19,221 bases of DNA. It comes from Thermoplasmata archaeon. Lineage in GTDB: Archaea; Thermoplasmatota; Thermoplasmata; GCA-020350865. Below, piece by piece: positions 16,678-19,221 of this stretch (position 1 is the stretch's first letter; every line of letters begins with the position of its first letter). A program made the position numbers and the translations under genes. The notes below the pieces were generated by a model. That model saw only the letters and a list, made by a program, of their open reading frames with translations, did no database searches and was not told the origin of the DNA. The DNA is taken from positions 1,306,325-1,325,545 of the forward strand of contig CP070672.1 of the NCBI GenBank assembly GCA_020351895.1, in the 5' to 3' direction.

Positions 16678-17415
16678 TCAATAAATAAGCTCTCCAGAGA
16701 GGAAGGATTCTGTCAGTGGGTTTTGAGGATTTTCGAAGAATTCTTCCTTTTCTGCGCGCTCAACTATTTTGCCATCGAAAATAAAGACGACCTCATTGGC
16801 CAATCTCTTTGCCTGAAATAGATTATGTGTGGCCAAAACAACGGTGGCATTCGTATTCTGGTGATATTTAATGACGGCCTCCTCCAATAATTTTACATTT
16901 GCAGGGTCCAAATTTGCCGTGAATTCATCCAAAAGTAAAAGCTCTGGCTCAAAGACTATGGCCCTGGCAAAGGAAACACGCTGCGCTTCCCCTGCAGAAA
17001 GCGTGGGTGCGAACTGATGCTCGAATCCCTGGAGTCCTACTAGTCTAAGAGCCCGTAACACCTCCTTCGCTATTCTATCAGGAAGATGATTTCTGATCTT
17101 CAGTCCAAAAGCGACGTTGGATTCAACAGTCCTCTGAAAAAGGCTGGGATTCTGAAACACCATTGCCATCCTCATCCTGATATTGTAACGCTCCCCGTTT
17201 GTTAATGTGTCTGTATCCTCCCCCTGAATTCTTATGGTTCCTTTTGTGGGCACATCAAGTAGGTTTATCAATCTAAGTAAGGTCGTCTTTCCAGCCCCCG
17301 AGGGTCCGATCACAGCGATTATTCTCCCTTTCTCCCCCTTAATTGTAACATCTGATAATGCGCATTTGTCTTCGAATTGTTTTGTTACTTTTTCAATCTC
17401 GAATTCCACATGCAT
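16678..17415 (-). CDS. tupC: Tungstate ABC transporter ATP-binding protein
   Basis: This is the ATPase subunit that drives tungstate import, working as a dimer under the membrane. The 245-residue protein has Walker A GPSGAGKTT (37-45), Q-loop FQNPSLF, the ABC signature LSAGEAQRV (the LSAGE form common in this subfamily), Walker B LLLLDEFTANLD and switch ATHN. The open frame reaches 17601, but those 62 extra residues overlap the permease gene and are unlike ABC proteins. ATG at 17415 shares a base with the upstream TGA (TGATG), so translation is coupled to the TupA-TupB fusion. There is no C-terminal regulatory (TOBE-like) domain of the kind found in molybdate ModC. The Tup assignment rests mainly on the strongly Tup-like partner. 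Confidence 0.9.
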   Translation of the reverse strand: MHVEFEIEKVTKQFEDKCALSDVTIKGEKGRIIAVIGPSGAGKTTLLRLINLLDVPTKGTIRIQGEDTDTLTNGERYNIRMRMAMVFQNPSLFQRTVESNVAFGLKIRNHLPDRIAKEVLRALRLVGLQGFEHQFAPTLSAGEAQRVSFARAIVFEPELLLLDEFTANLDPANVKLLEEAVIKYHQNTNATVVLATHNLFQAKRLANEVVFIFDGKIVERAEKEEFFENPQNPLTESFLSGELIY

Positions 17416-19025
17416 CACTCCATATTGGAATTTCCTTTGAATTTCCTCGGTCTTTTTGCGTATCTTCTTTGAAATATTGTCAGAATGATGGACGTGATCA
17501 AAGCAAGGGTGATAAGAATTCCCCCCAAAACCAGTGCAAAGTCGAAGTTGCCTTTTTGGGTTTCGTCCACGATTGCTGTAGTCAGAACCTGGGTGTGCCA
17601 CTTGATATTACCGCCAACAATGATGACTGCACCCACTTCTGAAATCGCCCTTCCGAAACCAACCATCACGGCAGTGAACATCCCTATTCTGGACTCCACT
17701 ATCAGGGTTTTTAAGAGGGTGAATCCCTTGGCTCCCAGGGTCCTTGCAGTGTCCACTGTCACATTGGGAATGGAACCTATTGCAGATGCCGAAAGCCCTA
17801 TGATCAAAGGAGTGACCAAAATTACCTGGGCGAATATCATGGCAGTGGGCGTGAACAGGATTCCGAATTCCCCCAAAGGACCTGCCCGTGAGAGAAGAAT
17901 GAAAACCAAAAGTCCTGCAATAACAGGGGGTAAGCCATATAGAGTGTGAGTAAAGACCTTGATGAGGAGAGCGAATCTTGTTTTTCTTAAACCTAAATAA
18001 GTTCCTATAGGTATACCAATGAGACTGGATATTATTGTGCTGCATCCTGCAACATAGAGTGTGAGTAAAGTTATTCCAATCAAACGTTCGGTATCCGAAG
18101 AATCATCCAAAGGAATATCAACAAGTGGCAAATCAGCTTCAATGGGAACAAAAAGTTGATGACCACCTTGCTCATAGGCCCCGATTTTTTGTTGAGTGGA
18201 ATTTTCTGTAATCCAATCCACAAACTGTAAGGCAAGTCTATAATTTACATGGGAAAATTTTGCTGGGTTCACTGGGATCACACTGTATGGATTTATAAGA
18301 TTTTCATCTTCTCTAAGAATGATATCCAGATCAAGATTCCCTTCAAAGGCCCAGAAGGTACCTTCATCACTTAGGGTATAGGCCGTAAGTTCGTTGGAAC
18401 GAATGAGTGTATCACCCATGCCGGCTGATACCGATAAGTACCAATCATTCCCCCGAATGTCTATCTCAGATTCATAATCAAATCCTGCTGCTTCCCACAA
18501 TTCTTTTTCTTTTGTGTGGGTCCCTGATTCATCTCCCCTTGATACAAAGTTTGTCTTAGAATTGAAGATCCTGTTCAGGGCTTCCGAGGAATTATCAATG
18601 GAATTTATACCTGCGGGATTTTCAGGGGGGCCGACCAGTACAAAATAATTATAAAATACAGGATACCTGGCTGTCCCGTATCCATTCTTCACAAATTCTG
18701 CTTCCCGTGAAGGTGCATGGACCATGAGAACATCGACGTCACCTCTTCTTCCCATCTCGAGGGCCTGGCCTGTGCCAACGGGAGTTACCCAAACTGAACA
18801 GTTGTATTCTTTCTCGAAATCAGGAATAATGAAATCCAAAAGACCGGAGTTTGCAGTGGAGGTCGTTGTTGCAAGACGAAGGACATTATCCTGTGAGGGA
18901 TTGCCTGTCAAATACAGTGCAACACCAATTATGGAAATCAAAAGAATCAAGGCTATGATCCAAGCGAATGTTCGTTTGTCATATCCTTTAAAGGATTTGG
19001 GTTTTCTTACCTTAGTTTCAGCCAT
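17415..19025 (-). CDS. Tungstate ABC transporter: fused binding protein and permease
   Basis: This single 536-residue protein joins the tungstate-binding (TupA) and permease (TupB) parts. A basic N-terminus and one membrane helix (about 20-40) tether the TupA domain (47 to about 310) outside the cell. That domain carries TTTSTANSGLLD (53-64), GTGQAL (84-89), GDVDVLMVH (95-103) and SRGDESGTH (162-170), hallmarks of the TupA class rather than ModA. The permease starts near 313 with several membrane helices and an EAA-type coupling loop around ARTLGAKGFTLLKTL that contacts the ATPase encoded next. ATG at 19025 is chosen over 19058 because a TATA box ends 22 bases before it and there is no Shine-Dalgarno, fitting a leaderless message. 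Tungstate normally serves tungstopterin oxidoreductases, none of which is in the window. Molybdate as an alternative substrate cannot be excluded. Confidence 0.92.
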   Translation of the reverse strand: MAETKVRKPKSFKGYDKRTFAWIIALILLISIIGVALYLTGNPSQDNVLRLATTTSTANSGLLDFIIPDFEKEYNCSVWVTPVGTGQALEMGRRGDVDVLMVHAPSREAEFVKNGYGTARYPVFYNYFVLVGPPENPAGINSIDNSSEALNRIFNSKTNFVSRGDESGTHTKEKELWEAAGFDYESEIDIRGNDWYLSVSAGMGDTLIRSNELTAYTLSDEGTFWAFEGNLDLDIILREDENLINPYSVIPVNPAKFSHVNYRLALQFVDWITENSTQQKIGAYEQGGHQLFVPIEADLPLVDIPLDDSSDTERLIGITLLTLYVAGCSTIISSLIGIPIGTYLGLRKTRFALLIKVFTHTLYGLPPVIAGLLVFILLSRAGPLGEFGILFTPTAMIFAQVILVTPLIIGLSASAIGSIPNVTVDTARTLGAKGFTLLKTLIVESRIGMFTAVMVGFGRAISEVGAVIIVGGNIKWHTQVLTTAIVDETQKGNFDFALVLGGILITLALITSIILTIFQRRYAKRPRKFKGNSNME

Positions 19026-19046
19026 TGGAGGGGGATACGAATATGA

Positions 19047-19054
19047 ATATAAAA
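19047..19054 (-). promoter_or_regulatory. TATA box for leaderless tungstate-transporter transcript
   Basis: On the minus strand TTTTATAT lies 22-29 bases before the ATG at 19025, the archaeal spacing for transcription starting at the initiation codon. The pyrimidine-rich bases just before the ATG hold no Shine-Dalgarno. Confidence 0.6.
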
Positions 19055-19098
19055 CCATTATGCTTGGGAAAACATATCGATAACTTGTTTAGAAACTT

Positions 19099-19221
19099 TT
19101 ACTTCCCCTCAAAACTCTTTACAAGCTTGGCCCATTCCTCGGTGTATTCCTTTCTCTCGATATCCTGCAGGTCCCCGATTAGGATCTTCTTGTTCTCACT
19201 CTTCTGCTTATCCGAAAGTAA
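19099..19221 (-). CDS. 3' end of an unidentified gene
   Basis: The last 40 codons of a minus-strand gene run off the window edge. The visible C-terminus is hydrophilic and rich in Lys and Glu (ending EEWAKLVKSFEGK, then TAA), and is probably helical. The frame stays open from the edge to 19099, and its stop lies 73 bases before the tungstate transporter start. Too little is seen to name a family; because the transporter has its own promoter this gene need not be related to it. Confidence 0.55.
   Translation of the reverse strand, partial: LLSDKQKSENKKILIGDLQDIERKEYTEEWAKLVKSFEGK

Noticed and set aside
17416..17601. Extended N-terminus of the tungstate ATPase
   Set aside because: It is read from inside the permease gene and lacks ABC-type sequence. 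The ATG at 17415 overlaps the permease stop and starts the normal domain.
17608..18045. 145-codon minus-strand frame inside the tungstate permease
   Set aside because: It is an alternative frame of the permease; its translation has no family features and many His and Cys residues typical of shadow frames.

Overview
The window looks like a piece of an archaeal chromosome, most likely a euryarchaeal or Thermoplasmata-like lineage. The reasons are archaeal-type enzymes (an IMPase-like phosphatase beside an NAD kinase, a bifunctional GlmU-like protein beside GlmM, a JAMM protease, KaiC-family ATPases), TATA boxes placed for leaderless or short-leader transcription, and a PEF-CTERM-like C-terminus. 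The genus-level assignment is inference. Coding density is high, no gene-free stretch exceeds about 200 bases, and I see no RNA gene, CRISPR array or insertion sequence.

Layout. (1) Bases 1-2074, plus strand: the 3' part of an IMPase/FBPase-family phosphatase, an NAD kinase and a JAMM/MPN+ protease. (2) 2081-5763, minus strand: an operon read glmM -> glmU-like -> GT4 glycosyltransferase, convergent with the JAMM gene. It should make UDP-GlcNAc or a related nucleotide sugar and use a sugar nucleotide in glycan assembly. (3) 5925-8840, plus strand: a 971-residue type I membrane protein with a large repetitive beta-rich ectodomain and a proline-rich cytoplasmic tail, divergent from glmM. (4) 8930-16567, minus strand: three tightly packed genes read wHTH regulator -> KaiC-like ATPase -> a 2107-residue membrane-spanning protein. 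(5) 16678-19025, minus strand: a tungstate (Tup-type) ABC transporter whose binding protein and permease are fused, followed by its ATPase. (6) 19099-19221, minus strand: the 3' end of an unidentified gene.

The most unusual element is the wHTH/KaiC/2107-residue cassette. The giant protein starts with a KaiC-like domain that has lost its Walker A lysine and catalytic glutamates. It continues with a proline linker, TPR-like helices, eight CX2CX10CX2C zinc ribbons (five of them exact 46-residue tandem repeats) and ten TNG tetrapeptide-type repeats. It then crosses the membrane and carries over 1100 extracytoplasmic residues (two CBM9/DOMON-like domains, a DNRLRE-like domain, a lamin-tail-like domain) ending in a PEF-CTERM-like anchor. 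The neighbouring KaiC protein keeps an intact Walker A. I infer a trans-membrane sensory or surface-coupling system in which an active and an inactive KaiC domain may pair, with the wHTH protein as transcriptional output. No function is proven from sequence alone.
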